Source: Muribaculaceae bacterium | GTDB lineage: Bacteria; Bacteroidota; Bacteroidia; Bacteroidales; Muribaculaceae | Direction of reading: 5' to 3' | NCBI GenBank assembly: GCA_023667015.1 | Contig: JAMPAX010000007.1 | Location: 1 to 63,767, forward strand | DNA length: 63,767 nt | Shown: positions 43,081 to 50,333 of the stretch, piece after piece | Layout of the letters: each line of letters starts with the position of its first letter | How positions within the stretch are numbered: the stretch's first letter is position 1 | Notes under the pieces: model-generated | The model's database searches: none | Seen by the model: the letters and a program-made list of their open reading frames with translations, nothing else | Told to the model about the DNA's origin: nothing | Translations under genes and position numbers: made by a program

Positions 43081-44781
43081 TTAGTTGAGTTTTTGCGAAT
43101 AGAATTCAATACCGTTGGAGCTCAGGGTTATCTCCTTATCGCCTGCGGGGAGGTCGGGAAGATTGATGTTCAGTCGACGTCCCGTGCCGGGCTCGATGGT
43201 GATGTTTGAAGTTCCCTTGATTTCTTGACCACCGGCATTAATCACATAATTCACGGGAATCTCTTTCTTAACGTCGGAGTTGGTGCCTATGTAATTGACG
43301 ATGAGTTTTGTGCCGTCGAGGCGCAGGTCGCGGATGGCCATGAGTCCGGCGGTGCAACCGGATCGAGCTACGATGTCGTTGATGGTCTGCTTATACTCAT
43401 CGCCGGGGTTGAGAAGCATGGCAAGATGGTAATACTGCAGAGCTGCGGGGAGGTCGCCAACGTCTTCGAGCTGTGATTTACCGGCTACTGCCCATTCCTC
43501 AGCCGCTTCTTTGGATTTTGCAGTGAGTTTCTCGGCAAGTGATTCCGACTTTGATCCGGCTTCTGCAAGCTCCGGATATTTGCTTTCGTAAGATTTTAGC
43601 GAATCGAGGAAAGCATTAGCTTCCAGAAGATTCGTATAGTTTTCGGAGCTGCCGTTTTTGATATTGTTTTCGCACATTGATGCTAAGGAGGCATATCTTG
43701 TCTTGACAGCTTCGATATCGTCTGCGGCTCCGGAATTTGAGTCGGGTTTGATGAATGCCCAAATTGCGAAGAAGGTGACTATGGCTACTCCGAGGATGCA
43801 TAGTCCGGGTACGAGCCATTTGTTTTTCTTCTTCTGAGGAACTTCGGGCGTCACAAAGTCTCCTACTGTGGAGCTTTCGGTGCCCGTTTCGGGTTCAAGA
43901 TTGTCTGTTATTACGGAAGGTTTCGGAGGGGGAGGTGTCATAGCTCCGGGATTCTTGAACTGATACCAGGTTATCATTTCCCCTTTAAGCATCAGTCGGG
44001 AGAATTCCATAAGTTCTTCGGCTGTTGGTCTATCCCAAGTTTCTTTTGCCAGACATAGTTGCATGACAGTATTGAGATTGTCCGACCATTTTACGGGGTC
44101 GAGTGTGGGCATTTCAGCGCCATGATTGAGCATGCCTCCACCTTGTCCGGCAAAGGGGAGTTCGCCGGTGGCCAGTTCATATATCGACACACCGAGCGAC
44201 CATATATCGCTACTCTTGACAGCGATAGGATTAGCTAAGAATCTCTCCGGACCCATATAAGCGAGCGCTCCCGAGCCTACCACACGTTTTGACTGCTTAC
44301 GCATCGTAGAGCGGAGCTTGCGCGAGATGCCGAAGTCGGTAATCATGAAGTTGCCGTGGTCATCGATAAGGATATTTTCGGGCTTGATATCCTGATGGAT
44401 AATTGGCGGGGTCTGCATATGCAGATATGCCAGACCTGCGGAGACATCGTGGATAAATTTCCAGATCTCCATTTCCGACAGGCCGCCGAGTTGTCCGGCT
44501 ACGGAACCCCGGGAGCAGTATTTCATGACCAGGAAGGGATGATGATTCCAGATGCTGTAGTGGTCTGCTTTCAGCAGATTCTGATGGTTAAGGCCGTAGG
44601 CCACTTTATATTCTTCGCTAAACTCCTTCTGGCCGCCGGAGTCGAGACTGATGTATAGCTTTACGGCAACGTGCATATTGTCGAGGGCGGTATCTTCTGC
44701 CATCCACACTTCGCCGAAACTACCTCTACCGATGAAATTTATAAGCCGATATCTGTCGGCTACCATTGTATCTTTTTCCAT
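43081..44781 (-). CDS. Membrane-spanning Ser/Thr protein kinase
   Basis: A 566-residue Hanks-type kinase. Catalytic domain about 11-270: Gly loop GRGSFG (18-23), Lys41 in VAVK, the catalytic loop IIHQDIKPEN with Asp131 (HQD in place of HRD), and DFG at 149-151. A Pro-rich linker leads to one membrane helix (about 321-344: WLVPGLCILGVAIVTFFAIW). The outer part has a helical region with a TPR-like unit (about 400-475) and a C-terminal beta domain (about 485-566). So ATP-dependent activity is inside and a possible sensor is outside. HQD means it lacks the Arg that links activity to activation-loop phosphorylation. A Shine-Dalgarno-like GGAGG lies upstream inside a hairpin. Confidence 0.88.
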   Translation of the reverse strand: MEKDTMVADRYRLINFIGRGSFGEVWMAEDTALDNMHVAVKLYISLDSGGQKEFSEEYKVAYGLNHQNLLKADHYSIWNHHPFLVMKYCSRGSVAGQLGGLSEMEIWKFIHDVSAGLAYLHMQTPPIIHQDIKPENILIDDHGNFMITDFGISRKLRSTMRKQSKRVVGSGALAYMGPERFLANPIAVKSSDIWSLGVSIYELATGELPFAGQGGGMLNHGAEMPTLDPVKWSDNLNTVMQLCLAKETWDRPTAEELMEFSRLMLKGEMITWYQFKNPGAMTPPPPKPSVITDNLEPETGTESSTVGDFVTPEVPQKKKNKWLVPGLCILGVAIVTFFAIWAFIKPDSNSGAADDIEAVKTRYASLASMCENNIKNGSSENYTNLLEANAFLDSLKSYESKYPELAEAGSKSESLAEKLTAKSKEAAEEWAVAGKSQLEDVGDLPAALQYYHLAMLLNPGDEYKQTINDIVARSGCTAGLMAIRDLRLDGTKLIVNYIGTNSDVKKEIPVNYVINAGGQEIKGTSNITIEPGTGRRLNINLPDLPAGDKEITLSSNGIEFYSQKLN

Positions 44782-44789
44782 TCTTTATA

Positions 44790-44805
44790 CCCTCCTGAGG
44801 GGAGG
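44790..44805 (-). promoter_or_regulatory. Shine-Dalgarno sequence in a small hairpin before the kinase gene
   Basis: On the minus strand CCTCC-CCTCA-GGAGGG forms a 5-bp stem whose 3' side is a GGAGG nine bases before the ATG. SD sequences are rare in this window, so a masked one stands out. Confidence 0.45.
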
Positions 44806-44842
44806 TGTTATAGGTGCTTGTTTGTTCTTTGTAAGTTGTCTT

Positions 44843-46417
44843 TTAAATATCTCGGGCGTTGGCCGGTTTGATGTCCGGTCTGTTATCAGGTTTCTTATGG
44901 TCGTTCTCGTCACTACCGATTTTGCCTTGACTGCTACCCTTGCCGGGCTCGCTGACCTTAGCATCCTGTGCAGGTTTGGGAGTCTGTTTCGCCGGGGTTG
45001 CCGGAGTGGCGACGGGTTTTTTGGAGTCGCCTTTCTGTGGCTGGGCCTTCAGAGGACGTTCCTGTGCTTTCGGCCGGGCGGGTTCTGCCTGCCGACGTTC
45101 GGTGTTATGCTCACGAGGCTCGGAAGTGGCCGGGAGGTTGCGCTCTGTGATTTCGGTCTCCTCTATTGTAGTTTCGATATCTACGGGCGATTGGTTATTG
45201 TCATTGTTTTTGTTGGGCGAGAGGAACATGACATAGATGAGGATGGCAATCAGTGCAAAAATCATAGCCACTAAGAAAATCATCAATGCCGGAGATTTCC
45301 TCTTGTGAGGAGCGGCCTGAGGAGCGGCTTGAGGGGTAGTAACGACGCATTGTGCTCTTTGAGGCTGTGGCGTCGCCATTGCTGAGGGATTGGTAGAATA
45401 TGGCAGGGCTGAATTTGCGGCAGGGGAAGAAGGAGCCGTTTTTCTTGGTGCCGGGATCTCGGGCTCTTTAACAAGCACCTTTCCGAAGGGACGGTAGCTG
45501 ATGGTAGAGGCCTTGGCAGCGATACTCTTGGAATAGGTCGGAGCGCCGCTCATAATCTGACAGAGCAGTATGGTGACGTTATCGTACCAGTGGGCTTTCT
45601 CAGCGGCGTTCATTAGCGCTTCGCGACATTTTGTCATGCTGCCGGTATTGGCGGAAATGATATCTTCGATGTTGTCGCCGGGGATAGCTACTCCCTTTTC
45701 GTCGGATGTACGTACGTCGCGGAGTACACCGCTAAGACCATCGGAGCAGAGGAGGATGACATCACCTGTGAAGATCTCTACGAGTTTGGACTCCGGAGTA
45801 GTGGTTTTTGAGGGGTCGCCCAGTGAGCGGGTGACGATATTCCCTTGGGGGTGCTCGAAGGTGTCTTCGTAGGATATCAGCCCTTTGTCTACGAGGTCTT
45901 GAACGTAGGAATGGTCGCGGCTGATAAGCTGAATACCTCCGGCAGGGTTGTAGCGGTAGGCTCGGGAGTCGCCTACCCAAACGAGCGACATCTCGTTTCC
46001 GGCAATCCAGGCCATGATTATTGTGGATCCCATACCTTCTTGGTCGGGATTGTTGCGAGCTTGAGCCTTGATGCGTTTGTCGGCTTCGATGATTACTTTC
46101 TCCATGTAATCGCGTCGGAGAGTATGGGTAGCGGCCATGGCCGGAGTGATTTTGCCGGGGGCGAAGAGTTCCTTGACAGTATCTATAGCAATACCGGAGG
46201 CTACTTCGCCGGCGTTGAGTCCACCCATTCCATCGGCGACAACCATGAGGGTGCCCGTCTCGGAGAGGTCGAGGGGCTGGTCCATACGACAGCGTCCGGG
46301 GATGTCGTCTCCCAAGTTGTCGTCAACATAGAAGTTGTCTTCATTGCCATTGAGCGGTGCTCTCGGGTCATATTTCCCCGCAGCATCTGAATAGGCTATG
46401 AGTTTTAATTTTATCAT
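44843..46417 (-). CDS. PP2C-type Ser/Thr phosphatase with membrane anchor
   Basis: A 524-residue metal-dependent protein phosphatase. The PP2C domain (about 1-290) has NGNEDN (23-28), VADGMGGLNAGE (60-71), WVGDSRAYRY (147-156), LLCSDGLSG (222-230) and YDNVTILL (278-285), which give the metal-binding Asp residues. A linker rich in Pro/Ala follows, then one membrane helix (about 377-399: LMIFLVAMIFALIAILIYVM) and a long Pro/Lys/Glu-rich low-complexity tail that would lie outside the cell membrane, perhaps near peptidoglycan. It lies between two kinase genes and is the natural counter-enzyme to them. Gap to the kinase upstream is 70 bases. Confidence 0.9.
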   Translation of the reverse strand: MIKLKLIAYSDAAGKYDPRAPLNGNEDNFYVDDNLGDDIPGRCRMDQPLDLSETGTLMVVADGMGGLNAGEVASGIAIDTVKELFAPGKITPAMAATHTLRRDYMEKVIIEADKRIKAQARNNPDQEGMGSTIIMAWIAGNEMSLVWVGDSRAYRYNPAGGIQLISRDHSYVQDLVDKGLISYEDTFEHPQGNIVTRSLGDPSKTTTPESKLVEIFTGDVILLCSDGLSGVLRDVRTSDEKGVAIPGDNIEDIISANTGSMTKCREALMNAAEKAHWYDNVTILLCQIMSGAPTYSKSIAAKASTISYRPFGKVLVKEPEIPAPRKTAPSSPAANSALPYSTNPSAMATPQPQRAQCVVTTPQAAPQAAPHKRKSPALMIFLVAMIFALIAILIYVMFLSPNKNNDNNQSPVDIETTIEETEITERNLPATSEPREHNTERRQAEPARPKAQERPLKAQPQKGDSKKPVATPATPAKQTPKPAQDAKVSEPGKGSSQGKIGSDENDHKKPDNRPDIKPANARDI

Positions 46418-46487
46418 TATATAATAGTTTGTCTGTTATTTCTGTATTGTTGCTGAGTAGCTGTTGAGGCAATCTCTTTTTCTCTAT

Positions 46488-47882
46488 TTATTGTGGTATT
46501 CCTTCTACTCTCATCTTTATGTCTCCGAGGGAGATGATGTCACCGGCGTTTAGCTCTAAGGGGCGGGAGTCGAGTTCGGTGGAGTTGAGGTATGTGCCGT
46601 TGAGCGATCTGCTCCGGTGCAGGCGTTGCCGCTGAGGGTTGCATCCTCCACTCTCGGAGCATTCTCTGCAGGGGAATATTTTGGGGAGGATAAGAGCCCG
46701 CGGACACTGTATGCGGAATTGGCCATCGCGAATCAGCCATCGTCCGGTGTCAGGATTGTGTTCCAAGGAACAGTGCTGACGGGAGATGAAGGAGGCGCTT
46801 TCCCCGCGCAGGGAGATGGTGTTGGCAATATCGGGGGAGTGGCGTCCGATGGTGATGATATTGCCTTTTCCTTTCAGATTGTTTAGGTCGTAGACAGTAC
46901 CCTGGCCATCGCCTAAGGTAATTCTGAGGATGACACCGACAGAGAGATCTGTAGGGAAAGTTTCGGGGAGAGTTGGCTCGGAATAGGATATATCTTCGTG
47001 GTCAAGCGGCAGGAGCTCGATGACGTTTTGTGCAGTCTGGATACGTTTGGAAAATTCGGGTTCGAGGGTGGCTTCGAGCAGGGGTAGCCAGCGTTCTCCA
47101 ATTGGACTTCTTGAGCAAACGAGAGTGCGATTCCAGTCGCCGGCGGCGGCGCGGCGGGTGTAGGGCACTACATCGGCGGGAGATGACAGGGTGCCGAAGG
47201 GTAGTTCTCCGGTGAGTAGCTGAAAGATCATTACTCCGAAGGAGAAGAGGTCGGTGGTGGGGAGTACGGTAGCGTTGGCACCCCTGGGATTTGCTTGTTC
47301 CGGAGGCATATATGCCATGGTGCCGAATCTCTGTAGGGGTACTCCGGAGACGCCGCGGCGTGTCAGTCGGTTGTTCTGGTCGCCGGCAATGCCGAAGTCG
47401 GTGAGCACGGCATGGTTGGGGTCCATCAGCAGTACGTTTTCAGGCTTGAGGTCGCGGTGTACGCGTCCTGCCGTATGCAGGTCGCGAAGCCCTAAGAGTA
47501 CGTGTTTGGCAAGCACCGGAAGATCCAGCTCCTGAGTGCGAAAGGCTTTTTTGAGGTCGCCCCCCGGACAATAGTCCATGACGATATAGGGATTACCTCC
47601 AGTCTCCCCTTTGCATATGGAGTGTACAAGATAACGACTCCGGGTGAGTCCCGTCTCATATTCCCGGTCGAAGCGGTTGAGGATAGCGCGGCGTTCCGAT
47701 TCGGGGATTATCCATAGCTTTAGGAGTTTGAGTGCGTAGAGCTGATTATCCTCGCCGCGTACGCGATAGACTTGTCCGAAGGTCCCTTCACCCAGAAAGG
47801 AGTCTACACTCCAAGTGCCGCCGATGATGTCGCCGGGTTTGAAGTTGCAAATTTCAATTTTTTGGGGAGGTATGATGGCCAT
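46488..47882 (-). CDS. Ser/Thr protein kinase with C-terminal FHA domain
   Basis: A 464-residue cytoplasmic kinase. Gly loop GEGTFG (31-36), Lys52, HRDLKPEN (142-149), DFG (162-164) and GTMAYMPPEQ (187-196). Residues about 320-464 form an FHA domain, which binds phosphothreonine: Gly-Arg 346-347, SRQH 367-370, and NGT 428-430. Between the last two, a loop carries four cysteines (393, 405, 408, 414), possibly a metal site; this is not usual for FHA domains. It overlaps the upstream FHA protein gene by one base (TAATG), so the two are translationally coupled. No membrane segment was seen. Confidence 0.9.
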   Translation of the reverse strand: MAIIPPQKIEICNFKPGDIIGGTWSVDSFLGEGTFGQVYRVRGEDNQLYALKLLKLWIIPESERRAILNRFDREYETGLTRSRYLVHSICKGETGGNPYIVMDYCPGGDLKKAFRTQELDLPVLAKHVLLGLRDLHTAGRVHRDLKPENVLLMDPNHAVLTDFGIAGDQNNRLTRRGVSGVPLQRFGTMAYMPPEQANPRGANATVLPTTDLFSFGVMIFQLLTGELPFGTLSSPADVVPYTRRAAAGDWNRTLVCSRSPIGERWLPLLEATLEPEFSKRIQTAQNVIELLPLDHEDISYSEPTLPETFPTDLSVGVILRITLGDGQGTVYDLNNLKGKGNIITIGRHSPDIANTISLRGESASFISRQHCSLEHNPDTGRWLIRDGQFRIQCPRALILPKIFPCRECSESGGCNPQRQRLHRSRSLNGTYLNSTELDSRPLELNAGDIISLGDIKMRVEGIPQ

Positions 47883-48646
47883 TATTTTGTGCGGAAAGTG
47901 AACATTCTGTTGCCGAGGATGATGACGTCGCCGTCGCGTAGCGGGGTCTTGCGATCAACGCGAATAAGGGTGGTAGCCTGGTCGCTGAGGTTTTCGATGT
48001 TCCATTCGCCGTTTTCGAAGGATATGCGAGCCTGTTGGCGAGATGTGATGGAGTTGTTCTCCGGGTCGGTGTTTGCACGATTGAGGATGGTTTCCCGGCC
48101 GGTGAATTCCATGAGTAGGGAGTCTCCTTGCTCATGGCTCCATTTTTTCTTTTCGAGGGTGAATGAAGGTTCCGCAGCGGGCATAGGCTGGGGCATGGAC
48201 CAAGGATTGATAGTGCCCATGTAAGGCTCGTCGGAAATCGAAGGCTCGTCGGTCGGAGCTGCGGGAGCTGCCGGGGCTGCGGAATATGTCGGAGATTCGA
48301 TGATTGTATGAGGGTCGGCAGTGGGGGTGAATTCTTCTTGCCGGGGAATAGGGGGGATGTTTGGAATGGGGGTAATAGGCGCTGCGGGGGATGGAATGGA
48401 TTCTGAGGGAGAGGCTGGTGACTGACGGAGAGCTTGACCGCAGGCAGGACAGTGCACGGCATCCGGAGTGAGGGGATAGCCGCAGGCGGGGCAAGAGGCG
48501 TTATCGAATTCCGACAATCCCTCACCGGTGTTGAGGATAGGGTCTGAGTATTCCCCAAAGGCGTCGCCGGCCAGAAGTGGGGAATTACATTTAGTACATA
48601 CTGTGGCTCCGGGTTCGTTGAGCCATCCACAATTGCTACAGCGCAT
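47882..48646 (-). CDS. Double zinc-ribbon FHA domain protein
   Basis: A 254-residue protein read from the ATG at 48646, which places the first zinc ribbon at the N-terminus (CSNCGWLN with Cys 3, 6, 17, 20). The second ribbon follows (Cys 52, 55, 66, 69; CPACGYPL and CPACG). A Pro/Ala-rich linker (about 75-165) leads to an FHA domain (about 170-254: RETILNR, SRQQARI, LRDGDVIIL). In place of the usual Ser-x-x-His it has SRQQ, so phosphothreonine binding may be weakened. It is first in the locus, and likely an adaptor or kinase substrate. Confidence 0.82.
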   Translation of the reverse strand: MRCSNCGWLNEPGATVCTKCNSPLLAGDAFGEYSDPILNTGEGLSEFDNASCPACGYPLTPDAVHCPACGQALRQSPASPSESIPSPAAPITPIPNIPPIPRQEEFTPTADPHTIIESPTYSAAPAAPAAPTDEPSISDEPYMGTINPWSMPQPMPAAEPSFTLEKKKWSHEQGDSLLMEFTGRETILNRANTDPENNSITSRQQARISFENGEWNIENLSDQATTLIRVDRKTPLRDGDVIILGNRMFTFRTK

Positions 48647-48724
48647 AGTCGTAAATTTTATAGTGGTGGGAGAGGCAGATGAATGGATATTCATCGGAAT
48701 CTCCGCTTAATTTATCAATTTTGG

Positions 48725-48758
48725 CAAAGATAATGAATTTTCGCCACTTTCTCACAAA
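48725..48758 (-). promoter_or_regulatory. Promoter of the kinase-phosphatase locus
   Basis: TTTG (48755-48758) and TATCTTTG (48725-48732) on the minus strand, 22 bases apart, slightly longer than ideal. Leader about 70 bases to the ATG at 48646. Confidence 0.6.
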
Positions 48759-48823
48759 CAAACGACTTATATTCCATCAACCCCCTCGGTTTTAGTATAA
48801 ACTCTAACTTCAAGTTTTATAGT

Positions 48824-48874
48824 CCCCGTTCCTGCCCGTCCCTCCCCATAAGGGAGGGACGGGCAGGAACGGGG
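48824..48874. repeat. Perfect 23-bp GC-rich inverted repeat
   Basis: CCCCGTTCCTGCCCGTCCCT(CCC) pairs exactly with its complement around a 5-base loop. It lies 10 bases after the tatD-like gene's stop on the minus strand and may end that transcript. It shares CCTCCC and GGGGCTT words with the hairpins at 24134, 28401 and 41293. Confidence 0.8.
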
Positions 48875-48884
48875 AGGGGCTTTA

Positions 48885-49514
48885 TCATTTGTTGAGGAAG
48901 CCGGCGGTGTTGGCAACGATTATGTCTGTTAGTGATGCACCTGCGGCTTCGCTTTGGATTTCAAGAATCTCATGGATTGACAGCGGCGTGTCGTCGCTCT
49001 CTGCCAGTAGTCTATCGGGATATTTCTCCAGGATGTAGCGGAGTGTTTCGAGATTGAATTTCTCTCCTAAACTTAGCCATATACCGGCTCTTAGCAGCAT
49101 CTCTGCTACTTGCGGTTTGCCGCGAAAGCCGTGGATGACCCATGACTGCGAGGGTTTAAGATCGCGATGTAGCCCCAAGACGATGTCATGGGCCTTGACG
49201 TCATGAATGATCAAAGGTTTTCTTAATTCTTCGGATAGTTCTATATGCCTGCGAAAGAGCTGGAGCTGGCGGAATGCCGGACCACCCTTCAGCGCATCGT
49301 AGCCGCATTCTCCAATGGCGACAACTTGCGGGTGGCGCGCTGCATTGGCCAGTGTTTCGAGAGTCTCCGGCGAGGACGGTTCGAGGCTCTCCCAAGGATG
49401 AATCCCTACGGAGTAGAGTTGCTCGAGTATAGGATTGAATGCTTCGGGCGATACAGAGACTACGGCCTGCGGCTGGGGAGCTTCTTTGTGTGTATGTATA
49501 TCAATGATTTCCAT
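48885..49514 (-). CDS. TatD family metal-dependent hydrolase
   Basis: A 210-residue TIM-barrel hydrolase, shorter than the usual 250-265. The start at 49514 gives MEIIDIHTHKE, with the metal-binding HxH; GECGYD holds the bridging Glu; IHDVKAHD, VIHGFRG and ESDDTP supply the other ligands. TatD enzymes act on DNA 3' ends or D-aminoacyl bonds; the specific role is not deducible. yidD ends 14 bases upstream, so they share a transcript. Confidence 0.83.
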   Translation of the reverse strand: MEIIDIHTHKEAPQPQAVVSVSPEAFNPILEQLYSVGIHPWESLEPSSPETLETLANAARHPQVVAIGECGYDALKGGPAFRQLQLFRRHIELSEELRKPLIIHDVKAHDIVLGLHRDLKPSQSWVIHGFRGKPQVAEMLLRAGIWLSLGEKFNLETLRYILEKYPDRLLAESDDTPLSIHEILEIQSEAAGASLTDIIVANTAGFLNK

Positions 49515-49528
49515 AGTAAAATAAAATT

Positions 49529-49750
49529 TCAAGGCACCGGGTCATATCCGTTGCCTCCCCAGGGATGACAGCGGCAGATACGTCTAAGAGCGAGCCAACT
49601 ACCCTTCAGCGGGCCATGCTTGCGCAGAGCTTCTACAGCGTATTGGCTACAGGTAGGAGTATAGCGACAACTCGGAGGGAACATCGGCGAAATAGCCCCC
49701 TGGTATAACCTTATGGGAAGTATCAAAATCCATGTAAGGAATTTTTTCAT
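49529..49750 (-). CDS. yidD: Membrane protein insertion efficiency factor
   Basis: A 73-residue protein with the YidD signature: [20 protein letters not shown], then the Cys and Trp-Gly-Gly-rich end [15 protein letters not shown]. It assists YidC-dependent membrane insertion. The rnpA-yidD order is conserved in bacteria. Confidence 0.93.
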   Translation of the reverse strand: MKKFLTWILILPIRLYQGAISPMFPPSCRYTPTCSQYAVEALRKHGPLKGSWLALRRICRCHPWGGNGYDPVP

Positions 49751-49777
49751 TAGAATTGACCTTTAAGTGGGAAATCC

Positions 49778-49881
49778 TCAAGACGTGACTTTGCGATAAT
49801 TTTGATAATATTTAAATATCATGCAATCTCCAGCTGCAAGATTGAATGATAACACTTTACCTGTGATAACAACGGAGTCTT
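49778..49881 (-). pseudogene. Possible remnant coding fragment between rnpA and yidD
   Basis: On the minus strand, one frame runs through the rnpA-yidD gap without a stop and reads IEDSVVITGKVLSFNLAAGD, then CMIFKYYQNYRKVTS and stop. It has protein-like composition (and resembles the last beta strands of some secreted enzymes), but there is no start codon in a sensible place; the frame overlaps the end of rnpA. It may be a decayed gene end or chance. Confidence 0.22.
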
Positions 49882-50331
49882 CTATAGAATTATTTTGCAG
49901 ATATGTAGTTCACTGATTTTTTCTATGAGGTCGGTTATGATTTTTTGCATTTTGGTGGTGATTTTGGCATAGTCGGGTAGTTTGTCGGCGGAGTAGACGA
50001 AGCCCAGGGAGAGGGTACGAATTTCGGGATGGTTGCTGAGCGCTTCTACCAAGGGCGCACGGTTCAGACGGTAGGCTTCGCGAATAAGTCGGCGCACTCT
50101 GACGCGGTCTACGGCATGGTGCAGCCGCCTCTTGGGCACTGAAATCAGTATCTGGTCGCGCCCTATCAAGTCGGGGACATGATTGCGGAATGTCTCTGTG
50201 AGCTCACCCTCAGAGAGTGGTCGCCAAAAGGCTCTGAGTGGATATGCATTGAGTGTGTTGCCCGAAGCAAAGAGGGCATCAGTCAGGGATTTATGATGGA
50301 GTCTATGGCTTTTACGTAGAGTCTGTGGCAT
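49882..50331 (-). CDS. rnpA: Ribonuclease P protein component
   Basis: A 149-residue basic protein that assists RNase P RNA in 5' processing of tRNA precursors. The RNR-type motif appears as RVRVRRLIREAYRLNR, preceded by VPKRRLHHAVDR. Its start lies 2 bases from the mutS stop, so it is at the 3' end of the mutS transcript. rpmH, the frequent neighbour elsewhere, is absent. Confidence 0.92.
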   Translation of the reverse strand: MPQTLRKSHRLHHKSLTDALFASGNTLNAYPLRAFWRPLSEGELTETFRNHVPDLIGRDQILISVPKRRLHHAVDRVRVRRLIREAYRLNRAPLVEALSNHPEIRTLSLGFVYSADKLPDYAKITTKMQKIITDLIEKISELHICKIIL

Positions 50332-50333
50332 AT

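Noticed and set aside
43081..48646. Type VI secretion regulatory cluster
   Set aside because: Kinase, phosphatase and FHA parts match, but no Tss, Hcp or VgrG genes are in the window.
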